A stretch of DNA of 64,000 nucleotides from Lewinellaceae bacterium (GTDB lineage: Bacteria; Bacteroidota; Bacteroidia; Chitinophagales; Saprospiraceae). Below, in pieces: positions 34,622 to 42,141 of the stretch. How positions within the stretch are numbered: the stretch's first letter is position 1; each line of letters opens with the position of its first letter. The stretch lies in assembly GCA_020636325.1 (NCBI GenBank), contig JACJYC010000002.1:434001-498000 (forward strand), read 5' to 3'. The notes beneath the pieces were generated by a model. The model made no database searches, was not told the origin of the DNA, and worked only from the letters and a program-made list of their open reading frames with translations. A program made the translations under genes and the position numbers.

Positions 34622-35152
34622 ATGAAAAAAACAATTTTGACTTTCGGACTTATTGCAGGCGCCATACAAGGAATCCTGATGCTCATCCTGATGGGCTTGT
34701 TCTCCCCCGGAGCGGACGCCAAATCCGGAGAACTGATCGGTTATGCCACCATGATCCTGTCCCTGTCCATGATATTTTTCGGGATCCGGTCTTACCGCAA
34801 CAACCAGCCCGGCGGCGCGATCACCTTTGGCAAAGCCTTCAAGCTGGGTTTGCTGATCGCACTGATCGCAGCAGCGCTCTACGTCATCATCTGGTTGCTG
34901 TACTACTATTTCGGCGACGGCAAATCGCTGATGGATGCGTATTTCAATCAGGCTGTCGAACAGATCCGCCAGAGCGGGGAGCCGGCTCAGGCGATCGAGC
35001 AGAAGGTAAAGGAGATGGAAAAATTCAAGGAGATCTACAAAAATCCGATCGCCGTTACCGGGTTCACCTTCCTGGAAAACTTCCCGGTCGGGCTCGTCAT
35101 CGCACTCATTTCCGCCGCCTTGCTGCGCAGGCAGCCGCAGGCTCAGCCCTGA
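34622..35152 (+). CDS. DUF4199 membrane protein
   Basis: 176 residues with four predicted spans (about 5-22, 41-58, 76-98 and 155-170). The pattern GxITFGKAFKLGLLIALIAAALYVIIW is the recognisable DUF4199 core. Function is unknown. It follows the membrane LuxR regulator, and their first residues are similar (MKKTILxxGL). Confidence 0.8.
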   Translation: MKKTILTFGLIAGAIQGILMLILMGLFSPGADAKSGELIGYATMILSLSMIFFGIRSYRNNQPGGAITFGKAFKLGLLIALIAAALYVIIWLLYYYFGDGKSLMDAYFNQAVEQIRQSGEPAQAIEQKVKEMEKFKEIYKNPIAVTGFTFLENFPVGLVIALISAALLRRQPQAQP

Positions 35153-35266
35153 CCCTGTATTTTATTTTTACGGCCAGATGACAAAGATCAGCCCATAAAC
35201 CCGAATTCAGGCGCGCCGTCGGTTCCTTGTTTACAGAATCATGACAATTTGAGTCGGCCTGGACCC

Positions 35267-35274
35267 TATTTTTG
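35267..35274 (+). promoter_or_regulatory. Candidate -7 box for hemA
   Basis: TATTTTTG fits TAnnTTTG and lies 19 bp before the hemA ATG. A TTTG at 35248-35251 is 15 bp upstream, shorter than the usual 19-21 bp -33 spacing. Confidence 0.4.
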
Positions 35275-35293
35275 CAATTGCAAATGAACGTCC

Positions 35294-36529
35294 ATGCTCA
35301 AACGGTTCCATATTCTGACGGTTTCTCACAAACATACCCAACTCAGCACGTTGGCAGACCTGGCTATTCAGGCGCCCGATGAAGATGCGCTCCGGACCAA
35401 GCTTCTCCGGCTTAAAAGCGAATTCGGCCTGGATGAGCTGATGTACATGGCCACCTGCAACCGGGTGATGTACGCCTTTTCGACCGCCAACCCGGTGAAC
35501 GCCGGTTTCATCGGGGCGTTTACGGACTTGATCCACCCCAGGCTCTCTGAAGCGCAACTGACGGAATATACCGGCATTTTTCAGCTCCTTTCGGGTATGG
35601 ATGCCGTCAATCACCTGTTTGAGGTAGCGGCGTCGATCGATTCGCTTGTCGTCGGCGAACGCCAGATCCTCCGGCAGCTCCGCGAAGCCTACGAAAGGTC
35701 TTCAGCGTGGGGATTGACCGGTGATACCATAAAACTGGCGTTGCAACACGCCATTGTGGCGGCCAAGTCCGTTTATTCCAAAACCGGGATCGGTGAAAAA
35801 TCGGTATCGGTCGTGGCGTTGGCCATCCGGCAACTCCTGCAAAAACCGCTGAACGAAGATACCCGCATCCTGTTCATCGGCGCCGGCCAAACCAACGAAC
35901 TGGCCGCAAAGATCCTGGCCAAACAGCAGCCGAGGAACGTTGCGGTTTTTAACCGCTCACTCGACAAAGCCCAACGCCTGGCCGACCAGTTCGGCGGTAA
36001 AGCCTTCCCGTTGTCCGACCTCGACGGGTACACCGAAGGGTTCGATATCGCCATCGTTTGTACCGGCGCTCAGCACGCCATCGTCACCCCCGACCTGTAC
36101 AAGCGGCTGCTGGCCGGCGAGTCCGGCGAAAAAACGGTCATCGACCTGTCGGTGCCGAATAACGTCCACCCGGATGTCGTAAGCGATTTTCCGGTCCGTT
36201 TCATCGAGATCGAAGGCCTCCGGAAAATGGCCCAGGCCAACCAGGCCTACCGCGAGGAAGAGGTCAAAAAAGCGCGGGAGATCCTGAGCGCTTTCCTGGA
36301 TGAATTTCCGATGTTGCTCAAACAAAGACAGGCCGAAATCGCCTTCCGCAGCGTCCCCGAGGAGGTAAAGGCGGTCAAGCACAAGGCCATCAACGAAGTC
36401 TTTCGCGGCGAACTGGATCAACTCGATCCGTCCGCCAGAGCCCTGATCGAAAAAATGATGGATTATATGGAAAAGAAATGCGTCGGCATCCCGATGCGGG
36501 TAGCCCGGGAAGCTGCTGCGATGCGATAA
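35294..36529 (+). CDS. hemA: Glutamyl-tRNA reductase
   Basis: 411 residues. It reduces glutamyl-tRNA to glutamate-1-semialdehyde with NADPH, the first step of C5 tetrapyrrole synthesis. The nucleophilic Cys55 is in MATCNRVMYA. VVGERQILRQLREAYERS and AIVAAKSVYSKTGIGEKSVSVV are family signatures, and FIGAGQTNELAAKIL starts the NADPH-binding domain. A C-terminal helical dimerisation domain follows. The N-terminal SHKHTQL replaces the more common NHKTAPV, as in other Bacteroidota. hemC or hemD do not follow. A run of octad repeats begins 17 bp after the stop. Confidence 0.95.
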   Translation: MLKRFHILTVSHKHTQLSTLADLAIQAPDEDALRTKLLRLKSEFGLDELMYMATCNRVMYAFSTANPVNAGFIGAFTDLIHPRLSEAQLTEYTGIFQLLSGMDAVNHLFEVAASIDSLVVGERQILRQLREAYERSSAWGLTGDTIKLALQHAIVAAKSVYSKTGIGEKSVSVVALAIRQLLQKPLNEDTRILFIGAGQTNELAAKILAKQQPRNVAVFNRSLDKAQRLADQFGGKAFPLSDLDGYTEGFDIAIVCTGAQHAIVTPDLYKRLLAGESGEKTVIDLSVPNNVHPDVVSDFPVRFIEIEGLRKMAQANQAYREEEVKKAREILSAFLDEFPMLLKQRQAEIAFRSVPEEVKAVKHKAINEVFRGELDQLDPSARALIEKMMDYMEKKCVGIPMRVAREAAAMR

Positions 36530-36545
36530 AGTGCCGCAGAGGTGT

Positions 36546-36617
36546 TTCCTCAATTCCTCAGTTCCTCAATTCCTCAGTTCTTCAATTCCTCACTTCCTCA
36601 CTTCCTCACTTCATTCA
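36546..36617. repeat. TTCCTCAN octad tandem repeat reaching into the end of a gene
   Basis: Nine 8-bp units (TTCCTCAA, TTCCTCAG, TTCCTCAC and variants) run without a gap. The stop codon and last few codons of the minus-strand DUF547 gene lie inside it, so unit gain or loss would change that protein's C-terminus. It separates two convergent genes. Confidence 0.75.
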
Positions 36618-37359
36618 ACCCCCAATCATACTCCAGGTAGCTCACCTCAGCCTTTTTACTGACCTTCACCGAGCTGTAGGCGTTGATAAAATCGGGTACG
36701 GAATCGAATTTATCTTTAAAATCGCCCCAGTACCAATCCAGGATCTTGGATACTTCCACCTTGTTTTCTGAGATCTTATTCTTTTCCGGATCGGCCAGGA
36801 ATGTCCTTGCTGCATCATCGAGCTGCCGGTCCAGCTTTTCGGCCGTATAGGCTTCATTCAACAGTTTGGGGCAGGACCTGGAGGCGCAATTCAGAGCAAA
36901 GTGGACCCGGTAATCCTTGAAGGTCGGCCGGATGATGCCGTGCTCGATATTGTTCAGGTCATAAGTGGCGCCTTCTATCCGGATAAATTTGATATCCCAA
37001 ACCGTATTGACAAAAGGAATCCCCTTTTTAATATCTTTGATGCTTTCAACCGGGTAATGATCCGCGACGAGCTTGATGGTAAACGCGTTGTAGGCGTTGA
37101 TCCAGTAAGCCAGTTGTTCCTCGCGCGACCAGTTCGCGTCGTTCGGATGGTTGCGGCTCAGGAGGTCGAGGTAGCTGTTCAGTTGAGCGCTGTCTCTTAT
37201 GAATCCCTGATAATCCACCCAGCCCTCATCGTTGACGTGTGCTTTCAACAGCTTGTCCCACGTTTTGTGGCTGACGGGTTGGGACGTCGTCCCGGTATAT
37301 TTTTTGACAGCGCAGGCGTTTAATGCCAGAAAAATAAGGATCAAAGGAAAAAATCTCAT
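36598..37359 (-). CDS. DUF547 lipoprotein
   Basis: 253 residues with a lipoprotein signal, Cys16 in ALNACAVKK. The DUF547 domain shows EEQLAYWINAYNAFTIKLVADHYPVESIKDI, DLNNIEHGIIRPTFKDYRVHFALNCASRSCPKL and a closing ILDWYWGDF. Family members are often periplasmic and of unknown function; conserved Cys, His and Asn residues suggest a papain-like or transglutaminase-like fold. The final LNEVRK and the stop are encoded by the TTCCTCAN repeat. Confidence 0.88.
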   Translation of the reverse strand: MRFFPLILIFLALNACAVKKYTGTTSQPVSHKTWDKLLKAHVNDEGWVDYQGFIRDSAQLNSYLDLLSRNHPNDANWSREEQLAYWINAYNAFTIKLVADHYPVESIKDIKKGIPFVNTVWDIKFIRIEGATYDLNNIEHGIIRPTFKDYRVHFALNCASRSCPKLLNEAYTAEKLDRQLDDAARTFLADPEKNKISENKVEVSKILDWYWGDFKDKFDSVPDFINAYSSVKVSKKAEVSYLEYDWGLNEVRK

Positions 37360-37432
37360 TATTGCAACGAATTAATCAGCCCGATCCGGCTGAAGTATGA
37401 GTAGAACAACCCCCTTGTAACGAAGGTTCAGC

Positions 37433-38224
37433 ATGACCGAACGCGACTGGATAGAATTGCCGCATGGGCGACTTCATTACTGGAAATTCGGCAAAGGTCC
37501 CGAACTCCTGCTCGCCTTCCATGGTTTCGGCGAAGACGGGCACGCTTTTGCAGGCTGGGCCGAAGCATTGGATAAAAGATGGACCGTATTGGCGCCCGAC
37601 CTGCCCTGGCACGGACAAACCCTTTGGGAGCCGCCGGTCTGGAAACGCCCGGATGCCCTGCATTGGATTGATAAGCTTACGGAAAAGCATCCGGCTCAAC
37701 ATTTCCACTGCGTCGGTTACAGCATGGGCGGACGGCTGGCCTTATCCCTTACACCTGAATTAAGCGACCGGCTCACAGGCGTCACCCTGTTTGCCCCCGA
37801 CGGGCTGGCCACCCGCGATATGTGGGTTGCCAGCCGGATCCCCGCCTGGTTTCGCAGAGGGCTCATCCGGATTGCCCGCCCCGGCGGAAAATGGGCGCTC
37901 CGGATCGCCGAAAAAGCCTACAACCTCGGGATCATGAGCGGCTTCGGGTTGAAATACCTGCGCTATCACTGGACCAACGAGGCCCGCCGGCTGCGGATGA
38001 TGCACACCTGGGCGGCCATGGGGCATTTTCCTGTTCGGCCGGCTCAGATCAAACTCGCCCTCCGGAAAGGAAAGATCCCGCTCCGGCTGGTACTGGGCGA
38101 AAAGGACGAATTCATAAAAAGGGAAGAAGCCCTCCGGTTTACCCGGAATATCGAACAGGCGCAATGCATCATTATCCCGACGGATCACCGGCTGATCAGC
38201 GCGGAGACGGCGGTGTATTTTTGA
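37433..38224 (+). CDS. Alpha/beta hydrolase
   Basis: 263 residues. LLAFHGFGEDGHAF carries the oxyanion hole, GYSMGGRLAL the nucleophile Ser, and the C-terminal TDHRLIS the catalytic His; ADEF is replaced by GEKDEFIK for the acid. It is cytoplasmic, with unknown substrate; similarity in layout to MenH-like or lipase-type hydrolases is not decisive. It ends soon after the catalytic His (SAETAVYF), a little earlier than usual. The truncated XRE remnant begins 44 bp past its stop on the other strand. Confidence 0.85.
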   Translation: MTERDWIELPHGRLHYWKFGKGPELLLAFHGFGEDGHAFAGWAEALDKRWTVLAPDLPWHGQTLWEPPVWKRPDALHWIDKLTEKHPAQHFHCVGYSMGGRLALSLTPELSDRLTGVTLFAPDGLATRDMWVASRIPAWFRRGLIRIARPGGKWALRIAEKAYNLGIMSGFGLKYLRYHWTNEARRLRMMHTWAAMGHFPVRPAQIKLALRKGKIPLRLVLGEKDEFIKREEALRFTRNIEQAQCIIIPTDHRLISAETAVYF

Positions 38225-38268
38225 ATGGCGGAGGTACGCGGCCACTTCTGGTTTGCCTCTGCTTCGGC

Positions 38269-38477
38269 TCACCCTAATCGACCCTCCAATCCATCCAAAC
38301 GGTAGCGAAGGTAATTTACCTCGTCCTCCAGCCTTTTTATCCGGTTGGAGGTTCCTTCATCCGGAGTTGCGGAAATCTCGGGGGGGGGGACGCAAGTACT
38401 GCGACCTCTATTTCCAAAGCGGTAGCGATCCGGGCCAACAACCCGAATGACAGGCGACGGCATTGGCCTTTTTCAAT
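38269..38477 (-). pseudogene. Remnant of an XRE-type helix-turn-helix regulator, broken at a run of ten G
   Basis: Read on the minus strand from 38477, IEKGQCRRLSFGLLARIATALEIEVAVLAS matches the second half of a Cro/CI helix-turn-helix (IErG...tLl.IA.aL.v...L). The frame then meets the homopolymer at 38380-38389 and turns into unrelated residues with a stop at 38337. In the next frame beyond the tract, EISATPDEGTSNRIKRLEDEVNYLRYRLDGLEGRLG gives a sensible helical tail ending at 38269. One more G, or two fewer, would join the halves. The first half of the HTH is missing and replaced by the toxin gene on the other strand. Confidence 0.6.
38380..38389. repeat. Homopolymer of ten G
   Basis: Ten consecutive G on the plus strand, the longest homopolymer I noticed in this window. 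It lies exactly where the reading frame of the XRE remnant changes. Such tracts slip easily during replication, and also during sequencing. Confidence 0.85.
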
Positions 38478-40244
38478 TATTACGACGCCACCCTGTTCGG
38501 AACCGGCGATCCCGATATCAATAATTGGCTCGAACTCCATAAAGACGAGTTGTTGGCATCCGAAGAACTTCTTGGCTTTCGTTGCGGGAATAGTGATCAG
38601 GTAGAGGTCGACATATGCGTCATGCCACTGACAAATGCAATAAAGTCCGATCCGGGGAATGAAGAATTATCTTTCAGGGAATGCCCCGCGGGCTGGAATG
38701 AATTTAATGTGGTTATAACGCTTGTCTATCCCTGTGACGGAACCAACCCCGCCATCGGACTCCCATCCATTTTTCCCCAGGGAGCCGCCGGTTGGTGGCC
38801 CGATCCCAATACCATCATCACCCCGGATCCGCAAGATCCTAATGCAGGCAATCCTGCCCTGGCCAACCCCGGCCTCAATAACCTGGGCATCCCCAACCTT
38901 CAGGCTTTTTTCGAGGCCTGCGCAACCCAAGGCGAACCCGGCAGCGCCGGCAACAACGCCGAGGTAGCTTCCCTCTGCGACCAGATCAGCGCCGTTACGG
39001 GGGATATCCCGCTGGGTTCGGCAGAACTGGCCTGGCTGTTGGGAGAAGGGCACAGCGACGTTCTGAACTTCTTCGCCATGTGGGCGCCAAATCAAACCAG
39101 CCCTGCAAGCCTGGAAATGGCCGCCGAGGTTATCCAGATGTATGCCGCAGGCGTGCTTGACATTTCCAAAGGGTTCAATTCCTTCAGCTTTGTCAAGGCC
39201 CGGAACCTGATGCTGGAACTGGGCCTGAATGGGGAGCAGGGGGCTTATTTGTTTGCTCATCCGGAGCTTTTGGCCGAGATAGAGGTATTTTATGAGGAGA
39301 TCGAACAAAACAATTCTGGAGAAACAGAACTGAAAGCCGCAAAATTGGCTTCAAAGCTGGTTATCGATTCTGACAAAGCCGGTATCGGCAATTCTACGGA
39401 TTATGAAGATTATGAGCCGATCCTTTCCCGGTATGCCTCAGAATTTCCCTTAATCGATGATGAAGCGGCCTGGGGTCTGAGTGATCCGGCCTACATTTTC
39501 TTATATACACTGGAATATACATTGCTGAAGAAGGACCATCCGGGATGGTCGAATTTGAAACTTCAGGCGGTAGCGCATTGGAACACAACCCTGTTTCAGG
39601 TGCATGCTGCGGCAGATATTTTGGGGTTGATCCCTGCTGCGGGAGAACCCGCTGACGCTATAAATGGGGTCCTTTATGTGATGGAGGGAGATCTGAAAAG
39701 TGCTTCTTACAGTTTGGCTGCGACTCTTCCGTTTGTGGGATGGGTAAGTACTTCAAATAAATGGGCCGGATATATAGTCAAGTATCAGAATAAACTGCAT
39801 AACCTGACTTTTGCTGTAAAAAATTCAGTAATTACCTTTGGTCAGCGCAGCAAGCTCAGGAAAGTTTTAAATATTGTGGATAACAATCTGGAAGCCCATC
39901 ACGTGATCCCGTGGAACAAAAAAGAACATCCCCTGGTGCAAATAGCGGCGAAGGGCAAACAGGCCGACTACCCCTGGCATATGAATCATCCGAATACCGG
40001 ACTTCCGGTGACCAAGTACCGGACAGGTACGAATCCCGATGGGGTGCATGCTAATCATCCGCAGTATGATAATTATATTGGTGGCAGATTAGACGATATC
40101 TTAGGTGATTTAATCGATGAGTTTGGCAATATTGATAATATTCCCTTCAATATTGCCTCTCAAAAATTGCGTGATCTTTCCGAAGAGATTAAGGAGGTAA
40201 TTACTTCTAACCCTACTATAAAAATTAATGACCTCTTTAATTAA
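38463..40244 (+). CDS. 5'-truncated polymorphic toxin with C-terminal AHH nuclease domain
   Basis: 593 residues from a TTG at 38463, the first possible start after a TGA at 38448-38450. There is no ATG near the beginning and no signal peptide, so the N-terminal secretion part is missing. The C-terminus carries EAHHVIPW (His479, His480) and GVHANHPQYDNYI, the signature of AHH/ENDO VII-type HNH nucleases in bacterial polymorphic toxins. A region before it (ADAINGVLYVMEGDLKSASYSLA) resembles the pre-toxin linker of such proteins. The rest (100-350) is unassigned. The last third of the gene is visibly more AT-rich than its neighbours, a sign of transfer. Expression as it stands is doubtful. Confidence 0.75.
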   Translation: MAFFNYYDATLFGTGDPDINNWLELHKDELLASEELLGFRCGNSDQVEVDICVMPLTNAIKSDPGNEELSFRECPAGWNEFNVVITLVYPCDGTNPAIGLPSIFPQGAAGWWPDPNTIITPDPQDPNAGNPALANPGLNNLGIPNLQAFFEACATQGEPGSAGNNAEVASLCDQISAVTGDIPLGSAELAWLLGEGHSDVLNFFAMWAPNQTSPASLEMAAEVIQMYAAGVLDISKGFNSFSFVKARNLMLELGLNGEQGAYLFAHPELLAEIEVFYEEIEQNNSGETELKAAKLASKLVIDSDKAGIGNSTDYEDYEPILSRYASEFPLIDDEAAWGLSDPAYIFLYTLEYTLLKKDHPGWSNLKLQAVAHWNTTLFQVHAAADILGLIPAAGEPADAINGVLYVMEGDLKSASYSLAATLPFVGWVSTSNKWAGYIVKYQNKLHNLTFAVKNSVITFGQRSKLRKVLNIVDNNLEAHHVIPWNKKEHPLVQIAAKGKQADYPWHMNHPNTGLPVTKYRTGTNPDGVHANHPQYDNYIGGRLDDILGDLIDEFGNIDNIPFNIASQKLRDLSEEIKEVITSNPTIKINDLFN

Positions 40245-40250
40245 AACATA

Positions 40251-40280
40251 CAAGGGTCGGAGTATTTCTCCGACTCCTTG
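40251..40280 (+). terminator. Hairpin between toxin and immunity genes
   Basis: CAAGGGTCGGAG (40251-40262) pairs with CTCCGACTCCTTG (40268-40280) over about 12 bp with one bulged base and a 5-nt loop. It starts 7 bp after the toxin stop, as expected for a terminator. Confidence 0.7.
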
Positions 40281-40315
40281 TTCAATAAATTCCTCAATCT
40301 TGGGGATATTGATTT

Positions 40316-40323
40316 TATATTTG
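40316..40323 (+). promoter_or_regulatory. -7 box for the immunity gene
   Basis: TATATTTG matches TAnnTTTG exactly, 31 bp before the ATG at 40355. It would let the immunity gene be transcribed independently of the toxin. Confidence 0.5.
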
Positions 40324-40354
40324 CATTTTCCTTTTATTTTCAAGCTTGGTTAAA

Positions 40355-41029
40355 ATGAATTTTTATAAACTCTCCAGTTCCGTAAATATAGAAGATATTG
40401 GCGTTTCAGGACAAGTTCAATCGATAATGGCCGAATATTGTCCTCCGGAACAGTATAGTTTTTTAGATAAGATCAACCCTCAAGGCAGAATAGAAGCCGA
40501 TATTAATCCACCTCCCCTAAAACTTGAAGACGCAGCTAAAAAAACGGATTGGCTGGATACAGTCCAATTCAGTTTTGCCAGTATTATGGTCTTATCCCTT
40601 CGATTCGAAAAATTTTTAGAAAATTTCTCTTTGCCGGAAACTCAAGTTTTTCCGATTAGAATTTATCATCGTGGAGAGATATTGAACTATAAACTTCTAT
40701 ATCTAACCAAACCCATGAATGCTGAGTTTATTGATTTTACAAAATCTTCATTTGTAATAATTGAAAAAAATACTGTTATTGACAATCCTTCTTTTAATAA
40801 TTGGGATCACTTTCTAAAAATAAAAAGATCCATTCCGGCTTTCCAAAGAATCTCTCTTTCGAAACTTGTTCTAAAACCTAAAGATATTCCATATGATATC
40901 TTTAGGTTTCATCTTTTGGGACGAGGCATTTACATCTCCGAAAATCTAAAAACCGCCATCGAAGCCGCCGGCCTGACCGGCATGCAGATCACGCCGATCG
41001 AAGCGATCAAACATTTTTATGTCCGGTAA
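40355..41029 (+). CDS. Immunity protein, Imm11/DUF1629-like
   Basis: 224 residues from the ATG at 40355. The C-terminal motif DIFRFHLLGRGIYISENLKTAIEAAGLTGMQITPI matches the end of Imm11/DUF1629 proteins, in which the lineage SExLKxAIExAGLTG is typical. These are cognate antidotes of polymorphic nucleases. The gene directly follows the AHH toxin and is strikingly AT-rich until its last 60 bp, where composition returns to the genomic norm. No signal peptide is visible, so it acts in the cytoplasm, presumably by binding the nuclease. Confidence 0.75.
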   Translation: MNFYKLSSSVNIEDIGVSGQVQSIMAEYCPPEQYSFLDKINPQGRIEADINPPPLKLEDAAKKTDWLDTVQFSFASIMVLSLRFEKFLENFSLPETQVFPIRIYHRGEILNYKLLYLTKPMNAEFIDFTKSSFVIIEKNTVIDNPSFNNWDHFLKIKRSIPAFQRISLSKLVLKPKDIPYDIFRFHLLGRGIYISENLKTAIEAAGLTGMQITPIEAIKHFYVR

Positions 41030-41056
41030 TTGTTCATTTTCCATAAACCTTCAGCT

Positions 41057-42112
41057 ATGCGATTCAAAATCTTTATCCCGTTTTTCTTCTTCCTGGCGTC
41101 TGCCGCCGCACTGTTCAGCCAATCCAGTGAAAGTTTGCTCATCGACTTCGCCGTCGTAAAGACCCAATACCCCGGCGAAACGCCGCAGCGATGCATCGCC
41201 GCCGTCAAAGACAACCAGGTGATCATGCGCGACCTCTACGCCGACGGATCGGCAGGCCCCCTGATGTACTACGACCTCAGCGCCGGCCTGCATTACGAAT
41301 GCCGACAGGAAAAACGCCGGGACCTCGCCCTCAGAACAGCCTTCCCGCTTCCGCTCCCACTCACCCTGCACGAAGACACCCTGAAGGCCATCGCCGGGTA
41401 TGCCTGCCAAAGGGCCTTTGCCCATATCGGCGCCGACAGTCTGGAGATCTGGTACAGCCCGGCTGCAGGCCCGGCGTTTTGCCCGGTAGCCGACGTGCCG
41501 GGGTTTGCCCTGGAATTCGAATTTCCCGACCCCGTCCTGGGCAGGACCCGCGTGCAGGCCCGCGCACTGGAAAAAGCGCCGGTTGACGAGTCCTTGTTCG
41601 ATATTTCCGGGTTCAAGGTCGTGGAACGATCCGAGTATGAAGCCGAACGCGCACTGGAAAAAGCCCGGTTGGAAAAGGCGGAGGACCCCGTAGCGCCCGA
41701 TTTCAGCATCGCCACACTTGACGGTGATACCTTTCACCTGGCCGATCACCGGGGTAAGACCATCGTGCTCAATTTCTGGTTTATCGGCTGCACGCCCTGC
41801 GAACAGGAAATCCCCGAACTCAATACCCTGGTCAGGGAATTCCGTAAGAAAGACGATGTCGTGTTCCTGGCTGTCGGCTATGATAACGCGGAAAAAGTCC
41901 GTGACTTTACCGCCAGGAAGCGTTTTGCCTATACCCACGCCCCTGACGGCCGCCGGGTGGCGGGGCTTTACAATGTAGAAGGATTCCCCACCAACGTCGT
42001 CATTGCCCCCAACGGGCGGATATCCTCATACCGATCGGGCTATTTCAGCCGCAACAACGAAAATATGCTGCGCGAGGCGATCTATTCGGCCAGGAAAATT
42101 ACCGGTGATTAA
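41057..42112 (+). CDS. TlpA/ResA-like thiol-disulfide protein
   Basis: 351 residues from the ATG at 41057 (MRFKIFIPFFFFLASAAALFSQS, a signal peptide). The first 210 residues form an unassigned beta-rich domain. The C-terminal part is thioredoxin-like, with APDFSIATLDGDTFHLADHRGKTIVLNFWFIGCTPCEQEIPEL carrying the redox pair CTPC and a cis-Pro in GFPTNVVI. It should work in the periplasm as a disulfide reductant. It starts 27 bp after the immunity gene, but its base composition matches the chromosome, so it marks the right edge of the foreign segment. Confidence 0.85.
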   Translation: MRFKIFIPFFFFLASAAALFSQSSESLLIDFAVVKTQYPGETPQRCIAAVKDNQVIMRDLYADGSAGPLMYYDLSAGLHYECRQEKRRDLALRTAFPLPLPLTLHEDTLKAIAGYACQRAFAHIGADSLEIWYSPAAGPAFCPVADVPGFALEFEFPDPVLGRTRVQARALEKAPVDESLFDISGFKVVERSEYEAERALEKARLEKAEDPVAPDFSIATLDGDTFHLADHRGKTIVLNFWFIGCTPCEQEIPELNTLVREFRKKDDVVFLAVGYDNAEKVRDFTARKRFAYTHAPDGRRVAGLYNVEGFPTNVVIAPNGRISSYRSGYFSRNNENMLREAIYSARKITGD

Positions 42113-42141
42113 CTCCAATAGTGAGGATAAGCGGTGCCTTT

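Noticed and set aside
38269..41029. Prophage or integrative element explaining the toxin region
   Set aside because: No integrase, tail, capsid or attachment-site genes are present; only the cassette itself looks foreign.
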